Shown one piece after another: positions 7,018-14,809 of a stretch of 24,812 nucleotides of DNA. Source of the DNA: Parafrigoribacterium_A sp035571875 (GTDB lineage Bacteria; Actinomycetota; Actinomycetes; Actinomycetales; Microbacteriaceae); the NCBI GenBank assembly GCA_035571875.1, contig DATNBR010000033.1, positions 1 to 24,812 on the forward strand, read 5' to 3'. Both the position numbers and the translations under genes were made by a program. Below the pieces are notes generated by a model. The model saw nothing but the letters and a program-made list of their open reading frames with translations, did not search any database and was not told where the DNA came from. Position 1 is the first letter of the stretch, and each line of letters opens with the position of its first letter.

Positions 7018-7489
7018 CGCGCTTGGTGAAGGCCACCGGCTCCTCGACGTAGGGCGCCCAGGTCTCGCGCAGCTCATCCGTGATGCGCTGCGGCGTGCCC
7101 GTGGACGCCTTCACCATGACGAGCGTCGTCGCCGCCCTGGTGAACAGCGTGCGCGGCGTGACACCGACGGGCGAGTAGATCTCGTAGCAGATCTCGAGGC
7201 TCGCGCCGCCGATGCGCCCGATCCACATCTCGATGTCGATCGGTGCGCGCATGTACGGAATCGGCGCGAGGTATTCGATCTCCTGCCGGGCGATGAGAGT
7301 GATGAACTCGGCGCCGGGGCGTGAGTCGAGCACCGCCGTCGCGGCCGCCGCGGTGCTTCCTTCGTCCGGCCGCCAGAACGCCTGGATGCGCGCCTCCTCA
7401 AGCAGGCGAAGCATTTCGGCATTGTTGACGTGGGCGTAGGCGTCGAAGTCAGACCACCGCAGCGGGATCGCGAGGTTCAGCCGCGTCAC
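7013..7489 (-). CDS. Acyl-CoA thioesterase, single hot-dog (4HBT/FadM-like)
   Basis: The 158-residue single hot-dog protein has the FadM/4-hydroxybenzoyl-CoA thioesterase signature LRWSDFDAYAHVNNAEMLRLLEEAR. Its Asp falls in the usual catalytic place, followed by EYLAPIPYMRAPIDIEMWIGRIG. It should hydrolyse an acyl-CoA of unknown chain type. The GTG start at 7489 lies four bases after the ettA stop, with AGGGA upstream inside the end of ettA. An in-frame extension upstream exists but lies wholly inside ettA in another frame, so I reject it. Being downstream of ettA in one transcript unit, it is probably expressed at housekeeping level. Confidence 0.88.
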   Translation of the reverse strand: MTRLNLAIPLRWSDFDAYAHVNNAEMLRLLEEARIQAFWRPDEGSTAAAATAVLDSRPGAEFITLIARQEIEYLAPIPYMRAPIDIEMWIGRIGGASLEICYEIYSPVGVTPRTLFTRAATTLVMVKASTGTPQRITDELRETWAPYVEEPVAFTKRG

Positions 7490-7493
7490 CGCG

Positions 7494-9176
<1,683 letters not shown>

Positions 9177-9182
9177 GCTTCG

Positions 9183-9188
9183 AGTTTA
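9183..9188 (-). promoter_or_regulatory. -10 box TAAACT of ettA, leaderless arrangement
   Basis: TAAACT is separated from the ettA ATG by six bases (9182-9177), so transcription should start at or next to the A of ATG. No clear -35 is seen. The box is matched by TAGACT in the upstream copy of the ettA start region at 9635-9640. Confidence 0.5.
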
Positions 9189-9284
9189 GTTGGAGGCAGA
9201 CGGTCGACTCGACGTGCATCAGTTGTCTGCGCGAACGCGAGCCACTAGCGGGTGGTGCATGCGGCGCACCGCCGGGGAGACGGC

Positions 9285-9551
9285 CTAACCTTTGCCGTGC
9301 AGCCTCCCGGAACGAATCTGCGCAATCTGAATCCACAGCCGAAGATAAAGGCCACCGAGCGTCGTGAACACAGCGCCCACCAGCGCGGCCACAACAAAGA
9401 AGATGAAGAACGCGTCAATACCGACAAAGTGTCCAAAGAAAAAGGCGCTCAGCCCGGCAATCAGAAGGATCAGACCGACTGCTAGCAAAACGACACTCAT
9501 CATCGCCGCGAAGCAAAGTTTGCCCGACAAGCTCTTGCGCGCAGGAGTCAT
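9285..9551 (-). CDS. Small two-helix membrane protein inserted upstream of ettA
   Basis: The 88-residue protein has two strong hydrophobic segments, about residues 12-35 (CFAAMMSVVLLAVGLILL) and 44-68 (FFIFFVVAALVGAVFTTLGG), with basic ends (MTPARKSLSGK and RSGRLHGKG). I do not recognise the family. The region has visibly lower GC than its surroundings, with A-rich and T-rich runs, suggesting acquisition. ATG at 9551 is taken as start; TAACAA ends seven bases before it and no ribosome site is seen. A TTG at 9569 is an alternative. That TTG overlaps the stop of the 20-codon frame copied from the ettA start (TTGA), which would allow coupled translation. The gene lies in the ettA direction, 108 bp upstream of it. 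Confidence 0.65.
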   Translation of the reverse strand: MTPARKSLSGKLCFAAMMSVVLLAVGLILLIAGLSAFFFGHFVGIDAFFIFFVVAALVGAVFTTLGGLYLRLWIQIAQIRSGRLHGKG

Positions 9552-9565
9552 GCGCCAATTGTTAC

Positions 9566-9628
9566 TCAAATTGCGAAGGGTGAAGTTGGATCTTTTTGTA
9601 ATAGGTGCGGCCGATTGTATTCGGCCAT
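9566..9628 (-). CDS. 20-codon leader-like frame starting with a copy of the ettA start codons
   Basis: ATG at 9628 opens MAEYNRPHLLQKDPTSPFAI and stops at 9566. Its first four codons and promoter-like box duplicate ettA. TAGACT ends six bases upstream, so the frame could be translated from a leaderless message. Codons 2-7 form a perfect hairpin, GGCCGA-N6-TCGGCC (9609-9626). Whether a peptide is made is unknown. It may be a remnant of an insertion or a leader for the membrane gene at 9551. Confidence 0.35.
   Translation of the reverse strand: MAEYNRPHLLQKDPTSPFAI
9616..9628 (-). repeat. Direct repeat of the ettA start, copy 2 (remnant)
   Basis: Identical over 13 bases to 9164-9176. The 452-bp interval between the two copies holds the lower-GC membrane protein gene, so the repeats may mark the ends of an insertion or duplication at the ettA start. 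Confidence 0.7.
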
Positions 9629-9634
9629 GGCTCT

Positions 9635-9640
9635 AGTCTA
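9635..9640 (-). promoter_or_regulatory. -10 box TAGACT ahead of the ettA-start copy
   Basis: TAGACT followed by six bases and ATG (9628) repeats the ettA promoter arrangement. It would drive the short frame and the membrane protein gene. Confidence 0.4.
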
Positions 9641-9679
9641 CGAAAGACGCGGATGCCCCCAGACCCGCGCTCGCTCCCG

Positions 9680-10159
9680 CTACCAGTCGATCGGTCGCGT
9701 CTGGCCCACGAGGCAAGCGCCGCTCGACAGCGCCGCCTGGATCGAACTCGTGTATTCGGAGCCGCTGAACTGCCCGAGCAGGCACTCAGTGCCGATGCGC
9801 ACCGAGAACAGCACCGAGTCCACCGCGCGATTGATCGTCGTCCTGTCGGGCGTCAGTTGCATGTTCGCGCGGTCGAAGCCGGCGGCCACGAGCGCGTCGA
9901 TGACGTCCCTGCCACCCGCCGACGCATTCGCCGCGAGCACTCCGCGGCTGACCGCGTCGAAGACCGGCTTATTGCCCTTCGCCGTTCCATTCGGGTAGTA
10001 CTTCGGCGCCGGCGTGGGCGTGGCGGCGGGCCGCGCGGACGCCGAGGCTTCCGCCGTCTGGGAGGTCTTCGACGCGGCGGGAGCGGCCGAGCAGCCGGCG
10101 AGCGGGAGGACGAGGATGGCGGCGCCGACGAGGGCGGCCGAAAGTCGCTGCCTGCCCAT
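9680..10159 (-). CDS. Secreted lipoprotein of unknown function
   Basis: The 159-residue protein has a signal peptide with lipobox (MGRQRLSAALVGAAILVLPLAGC, split by the basic start and hydrophobic core). An Ala/Thr/Pro-rich linker follows, then a compact domain of about 100 residues. Segments PVFDAVSRGVLAANASAGGRDVIDALVAAGFD and FSVRIGTECLLGQFSG, with two Cys (TECLLGQ, SGACLVGQ) that could form a disulfide outside the cell, are the distinctive parts. I do not recognise a functional family; such single-domain lipoproteins are common in Microbacteriaceae. AGAGGAA six bases before the ATG at 10159 sets the start, though ATG at 10165 is also in frame. It follows ssb on the same strand after a hairpin-bearing gap. 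Confidence 0.8.
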   Translation of the reverse strand: MGRQRLSAALVGAAILVLPLAGCSAAPAASKTSQTAEASASARPAATPTPAPKYYPNGTAKGNKPVFDAVSRGVLAANASAGGRDVIDALVAAGFDRANMQLTPDRTTINRAVDSVLFSVRIGTECLLGQFSGSEYTSSIQAALSSGACLVGQTRPIDW

Positions 10160-10244
10160 CGTCATTTCCTCTCGGCAACGGCTGGCGAAGAGCCGGTGCA
10201 TCACCGCATCGCCGGACGCGGCCGAGCGGTCGCAAAGAGTCTAC

Positions 10245-10269
10245 GGGCACGACTCGTGCTGCCGTGCCC
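10245..10269. terminator. Hairpin between ssb and the lipoprotein gene
   Basis: Arms GGGCACG and CGTGCCC enclose an 11-base loop, and a shorter competing stem GCACGA-C-TCGTGC overlaps it. On the minus strand it lies just after the ssb stop and is followed by TAGACTCTTTG, partly T-rich. It may end ssb transcription; TAGACT may equally be a -10 for the lipoprotein. Confidence 0.35.
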
Positions 10270-10286
10270 GCCGCCACTCCTGCGCC

Positions 10287-10790
10287 TCAGAACGGCACCG
10301 CGACGCTCTCCGCATCCGCGGGCTGTGACTCCTCGGCCTCCGGCGCCGCCTCCGTCGGGAACTCGGTCGACGAGGTTCCCGCGGTCGCGTCCGCCTCGGA
10401 CGACTCCACGTTCTCGGTGCGCGCCGGAGCGCTGACGATGGTGCGGGAGAACGCGGTCGTGCCCCAGCTCAGGTCGTGGCCCACGGCATCCGCCTCGACC
10501 TCGATGGTCGTGCCGGAGCGATCGCCGACCTCCCAGCCGCGGATGCGAAGGCGCCCGGAGACGATGACCCGGTCGCCCTTGCTCACGGAGCCGGCCGCGT
10601 TGAGCGCGAGCTGGCGGAAGGTCGTGATGGTGAACCAGTTGGTTTCGCCATCCGCCCACCTACCTTGCGCGCGATCGAAGCGACGATGGGTGGAGGCCAG
10701 CCTGAAGCTGGTGATGGGCAGTCCTTCGCCCGTGATGGTGTGCCTCGGTGGCGTGGCCACGAAGCCGATGAGAGTGATGTTGTCTGTCAT
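10287..10790 (-). CDS. ssb: Single-stranded DNA-binding protein, SSB paralogue
   Basis: The 167-residue protein has an N-terminal OB-fold of the SSB family: NITLIGFVATPPRH, ITSFRLASTHRRFD, ETNWFTITTFRQLALNAAGSVSKGDRVIVSGRLRIRGWE are the successive strands. A flexible Glu/Ala/Ser/Thr-rich tail follows. The extreme C-terminus is AVPF, a reduced form of the acidic DDDIPF tip that recruits repair and replication proteins. This fits the secondary actinobacterial SSB-like proteins better than the essential replicative SSB, which usually sits beside rpsF and rpsR; neither is here. ATG at 10790 is chosen because the fold begins at once; no strong ribosome site is visible. Confidence 0.88.
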   Translation of the reverse strand: MTDNITLIGFVATPPRHTITGEGLPITSFRLASTHRRFDRAQGRWADGETNWFTITTFRQLALNAAGSVSKGDRVIVSGRLRIRGWEVGDRSGTTIEVEADAVGHDLSWGTTAFSRTIVSAPARTENVESSEADATAGTSSTEFPTEAAPEAEESQPADAESVAVPF

Positions 10791-10900
10791 GCCGACAGTG
10801 TTGCCGAGCGAGTCCACGCCAAGGGTGGCTCGCCTACGAACTGGGGACGACCCAGCCGAGCACGCGGTGGTTGAGGAGCGGAGCCTAGTGCTCGGTGCGG

Positions 10901-11113
10901 CTAATGCTCGGTGAACTCCGGCCACTCGGAGCCTGGCTCAAGGCTCGCGTGAAGCGCGCTCTTGACGACCTCGAGCGAGGGGTAGGTGCCGCGATAGTCC
11001 TCATCGCTCAGCAGCTTGAAGGTGTAGCCGTCGTCGGTCTGGTGGATCGAGCCGACCGCACCGGCCGGCCCCGAGGCTACCCAGGTCTTGACGATGTTCG
11101 TCTCTGTCGCCAT
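10901..11113 (-). CDS. Small conserved hypothetical protein, 70 residues
   Basis: The product begins MATETNIVKTWVASGPAGAVG and continues with IHQTDDGYTFKLLSDEDYRGTYPSL, which reads as a small beta-rich domain with no membrane segment. I do not recognise a function. AAAGGAG eight bases before the ATG supports this start over an in-frame ATG at 11131. It lies upstream of ssb with a 110-bp gap that shows nothing else, and is divergent from the aldo/keto reductase. Confidence 0.75.
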   Translation of the reverse strand: MATETNIVKTWVASGPAGAVGSIHQTDDGYTFKLLSDEDYRGTYPSLEVVKSALHASLEPGSEWPEFTEH

Positions 11114-11132
11114 CCCGGACACTCCTTTCACG

Positions 11133-11158
11133 ACCCGCCACGATCGGCGGGTACCGCC
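11133..11158. promoter_or_regulatory. Overlapping inverted repeats in the divergent promoter region
   Basis: ACCCGCC-N6-GGCGGGT (11133-11152) shares its right arm with GGCGG-GTA-CCGCC (11146-11158). The central GGCGG can therefore pair with either flank, giving two mutually exclusive stems or two overlapping operator sites between the genes starting at 11113 and 11248. Confidence 0.4.
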
Positions 11159-11235
11159 ACGAACTTCTCTACGTCGAGCCTACGTGGTTCGACTCGGGGA
11201 AGCCATGGTCCACGGGCAGTGTCAGGGGGCCGCTT

Positions 11236-11241
11236 TAGGCT
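11236..11241 (+). promoter_or_regulatory. -10 box TAGGCT of the aldo/keto reductase, leaderless arrangement
   Basis: TAGGCT is followed by GGAGGT and then directly by ATG at 11248. GGAGGT looks like a ribosome site but is too close to the start to work normally, so a transcript beginning at the ATG is the more likely reading. Confidence 0.45.
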
Positions 11242-11247
11242 GGAGGT

Positions 11248-12270
11248 ATGGGATCCCATTACAACGCCGCGACTGACCGCTACGACTCCATCGAATACAA
11301 GCGGGTGGGGCGAAGCGGGCTCACGCTCCCCGCGGTGTCCTTGGGCCTGTGGAACAACTTCGGCACCGATCGTGCGCTCGACACGCAGCGCGCAATTCTC
11401 CGTCGCGCCTTCGATCTCGGCGTGACCCACTTCGACCTCGCCAACAACTACGGCCCTCCGGCCGGCGCCGCCGAGAGCAACTTCGGCCGAATCTTCGCCG
11501 AAGACTTCCGTCCGTATCGCGACGAACTGATCATCTCCAGCAAGGCCGGCTACGACATGTGGAGCGGCCCCTACGGCGACTTCGGCTCGCGCAAGTATCT
11601 GCTGTCGTCGCTCGACCAGAGCCTCTCGCGACTCGGCCTCGACTACGTTGACATCTTCTACTCGCACCGACCCGACCCGGAGACTCCGATCGAGGAGACG
11701 ATGGGTGCTCTCGCAACGGCGGTCACCTCGGGCAAGGCGCTCTACGTCGGCATCTCCAATTACAACCCGGAGCAGACCCTCGCGGCGCACAAGGCACTGG
11801 CCGAGCACAGGATTCCGCTGCTCATCCACCAGCCGCGCTACAACATGTTCGACAGGCACATCGAGAACGGACTGTTCCCGGTGCTCGACCAGCTCGGCAT
11901 GGGCAGCATCGTCTTCTCGCCGCTCGCCCAGGGCCTCCTCACCGATCGCTACCTCGCGGGGATTCCCGCAGACTCGCGTGCCGCAGAGGGCCGTTGGATG
12001 ACCGAGAAGAACATCGACGAAACATACCTCGAGCGCGCCAGGGCCCTCAATGAGATCGCTCGGGGGCGCGGGCAGAGCCTTGCACAGCTCGCCCTGAGCT
12101 GGGTGCTGCGTCAGCCGCAGGTCACGTCCGCGCTCATCGGGGCAAGCAGCGTTGCACAGCTGGAAGACAACCTCGGCGTGCTCTCCGCAGCGGCCCTCAG
12201 CGCCGACGAAATGGCGGCGATCGAGCCGTTCGCCGTGCACGGCACCGGCACCGGCACCGGCACCGACTAG
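11248..12270 (+). CDS. Aldo/keto reductase, YghZ/MgrA (L-glyceraldehyde 3-phosphate reductase) type
   Basis: The 340-residue NADPH-dependent (beta/alpha)8-barrel reductase shows the catalytic tetrad: Asp and Tyr in FDLANNYGPP, Lys in IISSKAGYDMW and His in FYSHRPDPETP. The segment SSKAGYDMWSGPYGDFGSRKYL and the whole layout match the YghZ/Gpr group, which reduces small aldehydes such as L-glyceraldehyde 3-phosphate and methylglyoxal. The physiological substrate here is inferred only. The cofactor end ALIGASSVAQLEDNL is intact. The protein ends in four Gly-Thr pairs encoded by a perfect hexanucleotide repeat. It is divergent from the 70-residue gene and probably monocistronic. Confidence 0.93.
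   Translation: MGSHYNAATDRYDSIEYKRVGRSGLTLPAVSLGLWNNFGTDRALDTQRAILRRAFDLGVTHFDLANNYGPPAGAAESNFGRIFAEDFRPYRDELIISSKAGYDMWSGPYGDFGSRKYLLSSLDQSLSRLGLDYVDIFYSHRPDPETPIEETMGALATAVTSGKALYVGISNYNPEQTLAAHKALAEHRIPLLIHQPRYNMFDRHIENGLFPVLDQLGMGSIVFSPLAQGLLTDRYLAGIPADSRAAEGRWMTEKNIDETYLERARALNEIARGRGQSLAQLALSWVLRQPQVTSALIGASSVAQLEDNLGVLSAAALSADEMAAIEPFAVHGTGTGTGTD
12241..12264 (+). repeat. Hexanucleotide repeat GGCACC x4 at the end of the aldo/keto reductase
   Basis: Four perfect tandem copies encode (Gly-Thr)4 just before the final Asp and stop. Copy number could vary by slippage without changing frame. Confidence 0.85.
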
Positions 12271-12372
12271 CTCCTCACTCAAGTCGAATTCGGATGCGAC
12301 ACCCGTTCGCAGTTTCCGGCTCTATTGTTATGACAGATGCGCCGCGGGGCGCCACGAAGCGAAAGCGAACAC

Positions 12373-12684
12373 ATGGGGAAATTGGTATACGGTGCTGGGG
12401 CCGTCGAGGTCGAATTCGACGATAGGGCGCTTCTCCATCTGCAGATCGTCATCGCGAACAAGCTGCGCCTCGGCGAGAGCTTCATGTTCAGCTGGAGGGA
12501 TGACATCTCGGTGGGCGACGGACGCTCCACCATTTGGATCGATCGTGGCATCCCGCTGCACTTCAAGTTCTACGGCAGCAAGGTTCCCGCGGTGAACCCG
12601 CAGTGGCTTGATACGCTCGGCGCCTCCGCCAATAGCGGCACCGGACTGCTGCTGTCGCCAGAGCCCAACGGTCCCGGCTCATAG
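12373..12684 (+). CDS. DUF7882-like small protein, paralogue A
   Basis: The 103-residue protein begins MGKLVYGAGAVEVEFDDRAL and contains HLQIVIANKLRLGESFMFSW, TIWIDRGIPLHFKFYG and a C-terminal SANSGTGLLLSPEP. It is a paralogue of the protein at 13208. I believe this is the Microbacteriaceae family now named DUF7882, often misannotated as ATP-dependent DNA ligase; no ligase KxDG motif is present and it is far too short. Function is unknown. An in-frame ATG at 12337 is rejected because paralogue B starts at the residue matching 12373. The roughly 36-base leader contains a GCGCC-N4-GGCGC stem. Confidence 0.82.
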   Translation: MGKLVYGAGAVEVEFDDRALLHLQIVIANKLRLGESFMFSWRDDISVGDGRSTIWIDRGIPLHFKFYGSKVPAVNPQWLDTLGASANSGTGLLLSPEPNGPGS

Positions 12685-12706
12685 GGCGCAGGCGCGGGGA
12701 GTCTCG

Positions 12707-13021
12707 TCAGGTCTGCGGGTATTCGGGCAACGGCTCGATATCGGCGGGCATACCCTTTCCGCCGACCGGCGGGAACGCGGGCACGGGAAAGCGGCGCGCT
12801 TCTTCGTCGCCGACGATCCCATCCGCGTATCGACTCTCGAGTTGAGTTGCCGGACCGAGCAGGATCGTACGATCGACCACGACACCGTTCTGCTCGAGTA
12901 CGGGAACGCTGACGCTCACGCTCGTCTCTGCCCGGATCACATATTGGGCGTAGTCCAGCAGCGCTTCCGCGACCGCGCTGCCGGTCATCAGAGCCTCACC
13001 CGCATAGGTCACCCGTCTCAT
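12707..13021 (-). CDS. Small conserved hypothetical protein between the DUF7882-like genes
   Basis: The 104-residue protein begins MRRVTYAGEALMTGSAVAEALLDYAQYV and ends in a Pro-rich tail (FPVPAFPPVGGKGMPADIEPLPEYP). The N-terminal half reads as a compact helix-containing domain and the tail as disordered. I do not recognise a family. Its first residues (RRVTYAGE) recall the opening KLVYG/TIFYG of the flanking paralogues, which may be chance. TAATGT ends seven bases before the ATG, suggesting a leaderless message. It converges on paralogue A and is divergent from paralogue B. A longer upstream frame to 13351 overlaps paralogue B and is not used. Confidence 0.72.
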   Translation of the reverse strand: MRRVTYAGEALMTGSAVAEALLDYAQYVIRAETSVSVSVPVLEQNGVVVDRTILLGPATQLESRYADGIVGDEEARRFPVPAFPPVGGKGMPADIEPLPEYPQT

Positions 13022-13028
13022 ACCATTC

Positions 13029-13034
13029 ACATTA
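13029..13034 (-). promoter_or_regulatory. -10 box TAATGT of the gene ending at 12707
   Basis: TAATGT on the minus strand is separated from ATG at 13021 by seven bases, the spacing of a leaderless start. Confidence 0.45.
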
Positions 13035-13207
13035 GGCAGCCGACGAAGAAGGCAGTACCCCTTGCGGACACAGCGCCGACGTGCATACGGTGCAGCCGCA
13101 CAAAGCTGAGCGATACCGGGCCTCTCCGGACGGCTCGGCGGCGCTTGATGTACGTCGCCTTTTGATACTCTGAGCACGGCTCCGGGCTTGATAGACAGGA
13201 ACATGCA

Positions 13208-13519
13208 ATGGGAACAATTTTCTACGGTGACGCGCGCTATCCCGTGCCGGTGGAAGACCGTGCCCTCGCTCATCTGAAGAGCGTCATCGTCGCGCGGCTG
13301 CGACGGGGTGAGTCCTGCACGTTCTCGTGGCACCCCGAGGGTCAGGACCACCGCGAAACGATCTGGATCGCGCAGTACATTCCGCTCAACTTCGTGTTCG
13401 AGACGGCAGAACGCCCCCGACTCAACCGCAACTGGATCGAGCTCATGGTGCAGGCCGCCGCAAGTCCCGCCGGTCTCTACGAGATGCCGGAGCCACCGGA
13501 AGGTGAGCCGACGGAATAG
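13208..13519 (+). CDS. DUF7882-like small protein, paralogue B
   Basis: The 103-residue protein shares with paralogue A the ordered positions MG..YG, DRAL.HL..VI, LR.GES..FSW, TIWI...IPL.F.F, N..W and A.S..GL...PEP, so both derive from one ancestor. The middle loop (PEGQDHRE against DDISVGDGRS) differs. The small size, strand-rich pattern and conserved Trp suggest a beta-sandwich-like domain; activity is unknown. AGGA seven bases before the ATG supports the start. It lies 98 bp ahead of the 86-residue gene on the same strand. Confidence 0.82.
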   Translation: MGTIFYGDARYPVPVEDRALAHLKSVIVARLRRGESCTFSWHPEGQDHRETIWIAQYIPLNFVFETAERPRLNRNWIELMVQAAASPAGLYEMPEPPEGEPTE

Positions 13520-13616
13520 GCTCCTGGAGCTTCGTCACGACTGAAACCGGATGTCGGTGGTCGACCGTAGTGTCGCCTTGTCCCACTAGATCGGCCGGCT
13601 TCACCGAAGGACGTTC

Positions 13617-13877
13617 ATGACAACTCTGGCTTTCATCGACAACGACTTCGCCCGCACTCCCCTCGTTCGCCCGGGCATCTCGATGGTGCAGGTGCACGAC
13701 GAGCTCTGGCGCCTCACACGGCCGGAGGGCGAGGTGCTCGGGTACATCGAGAGGTTCGCCGAGCCGAGAGGCGAACGATTCCGCGCCAAGAGACTCAACT
13801 CCGTGCGTCGTCGCTTCCTCGTTCTCGGCGAGTTCTGGAGCATCGACGACGCGATCGACTGCTTTCGCTTCAACTGA
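13617..13877 (+). CDS. Small conserved hypothetical protein, 86 residues
   Basis: The product begins MTTLAFIDNDFARTPLVRPG, continues with VQVHDELWRLTRPEGEVLGYIERF and ends RRRFLVLGEFWSIDDAIDCFRFN. It looks like a small soluble alpha/beta protein with a conserved aromatic C-terminus. Proteins like this occur as hypotheticals in Microbacteriaceae, as far as I recall. GAAGGA five bases before the ATG fixes the start. It follows paralogue B and may share its transcript. Confidence 0.75.
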   Translation: MTTLAFIDNDFARTPLVRPGISMVQVHDELWRLTRPEGEVLGYIERFAEPRGERFRAKRLNSVRRRFLVLGEFWSIDDAIDCFRFN

Positions 13878-13929
13878 CCTTCTTTGAAGACTCGCCCCCG
13901 GGCTGAACTCGAGTGCGGGGCGCGCGGGT

Positions 13930-13935
13930 TAGGGT
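13930..13935 (+). promoter_or_regulatory. -10 box TAGGGT of the membrane protein gene, leaderless arrangement
   Basis: TAGGGT, six bases, then ATG at 13942. No ribosome site is seen in the six-base gap. Confidence 0.5.
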
Positions 13936-13941
13936 GCCGAC

Positions 13942-14736
13942 ATGCAGTGGTGGAATAACTTCGTTGACTGGTTCGGTTCCGACGACGGGTGGCGTGTCTT
14001 CTCGACAGCCATCCTGCCGTTCATTGCGATCATCGTCGCCGGCGCCATCGCGGCCGGCATCGGGCGGGCATCCACTCGCCGTGTCATCGCGCTGAGCGAC
14101 CGTGAGGTGCGCATCGCCGCCGTGACGACTCTGTTGTCAGCGGCGCGAAGGGCATCGATCTGGAACACCCTCTCCGCCGGCGAACAGCCCGCCGCAGACC
14201 AGGCCGCCATCGACGCCGAGATTCGCCTGCGCCTGCTCGGCGTGCCGGGCGCGGCTCTCGCCTCGGAGTGGACGGCCCACGAGATCGCCGATATGAAGCG
14301 CAACTCTGTGTCGTTCAGCTTCCAGGCCGAGCAGACGCTGCTCGTCGTGCGCGACCGTCTCATCGAGTGGCAGGCTCGCCCGTCGCGAGCCAAGCGACTG
14401 TTCAAAAACGACCTCGACACGTGGGCCTACGAGTCCTCGCTGAGCGACCAGGACCTCGTGCACCAGCAAAAGGCGTGGTCAGCCCAGCAGGCCGCAACGT
14501 CCACCGTGCCGACCGGCACCTCGTCGACCGCTGCGACGACATCCACCGCCTCGAGCACCCCATCCACCGCGCCGACCGCGGCGCCCCGATCCTCGCTCGC
14601 ACCGTCGCTCTCGGAGCCCGAAGTGCAGGCGAGCACTCCGGCTAAGCCCGCCCAGGATGAGTTCCTGTCGCGGCCGGTCTCGGCGACCGATGTGAGCAAG
14701 CGCATCGCTCCACCGGAAGAGGACCCGGCGCTCTGA
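13942..14736 (+). CDS. Membrane-anchored protein with low-complexity C-terminal tail
   Basis: The 264-residue protein has one N-terminal transmembrane helix (about residues 20-41, FSTAILPFIAIIVAGAIAAGI) after a Trp-rich amphipathic start. A mostly helical cytoplasmic region of about 120 residues follows, with ADQAAIDAEIRLRLLGVPGAAL and LVVRDRLIEWQARPSRAKRLF. A Thr/Ser/Ala/Pro-rich tail of about 80 residues follows that. I do not recognise a characterised family; it resembles conserved Microbacteriaceae hypotheticals. Orientation by the positive-inside rule (RASTRR after the helix) puts the bulk in the cytoplasm. The stop codon lies inside the first unit of a tandem repeat. Confidence 0.72.
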   Translation: MQWWNNFVDWFGSDDGWRVFSTAILPFIAIIVAGAIAAGIGRASTRRVIALSDREVRIAAVTTLLSAARRASIWNTLSAGEQPAADQAAIDAEIRLRLLGVPGAALASEWTAHEIADMKRNSVSFSFQAEQTLLVVRDRLIEWQARPSRAKRLFKNDLDTWAYESSLSDQDLVHQQKAWSAQQAATSTVPTGTSSTAATTSTASSTPSTAPTAAPRSSLAPSLSEPEVQASTPAKPAQDEFLSRPVSATDVSKRIAPPEEDPAL

Positions 14737-14796
14737 GCCGCTAACACTCTGATTCGCTAACTCTGAGCCGCTAAGACTCGGAGCCGCTAAGACTCT
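14735..14796. repeat. Short tandem repeat, about four units of 14-16 bp
   Basis: Units GAGCCGCTAACACTCT, GATTCGCTAACTCT, GAGCCGCTAAGACTCG and GAGCCGCTAAGACTCT follow one another directly. They begin at the stop codon of the upstream gene and end shortly before the hxlR-type stop. The units contain TAA in shifting frames. The array lies between convergent genes and has no obvious hairpin. Confidence 0.8.
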
Positions 14797-14809
14797 GCGA
14801 CTCGGCAGC

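Noticed and set aside
12373..13519. ATP-dependent DNA ligase fragments, a common label for such proteins
   Set aside because: No KxDG nucleotidyltransferase motif or OB domain is present; both proteins are complete at 103 residues and paralogous to each other.
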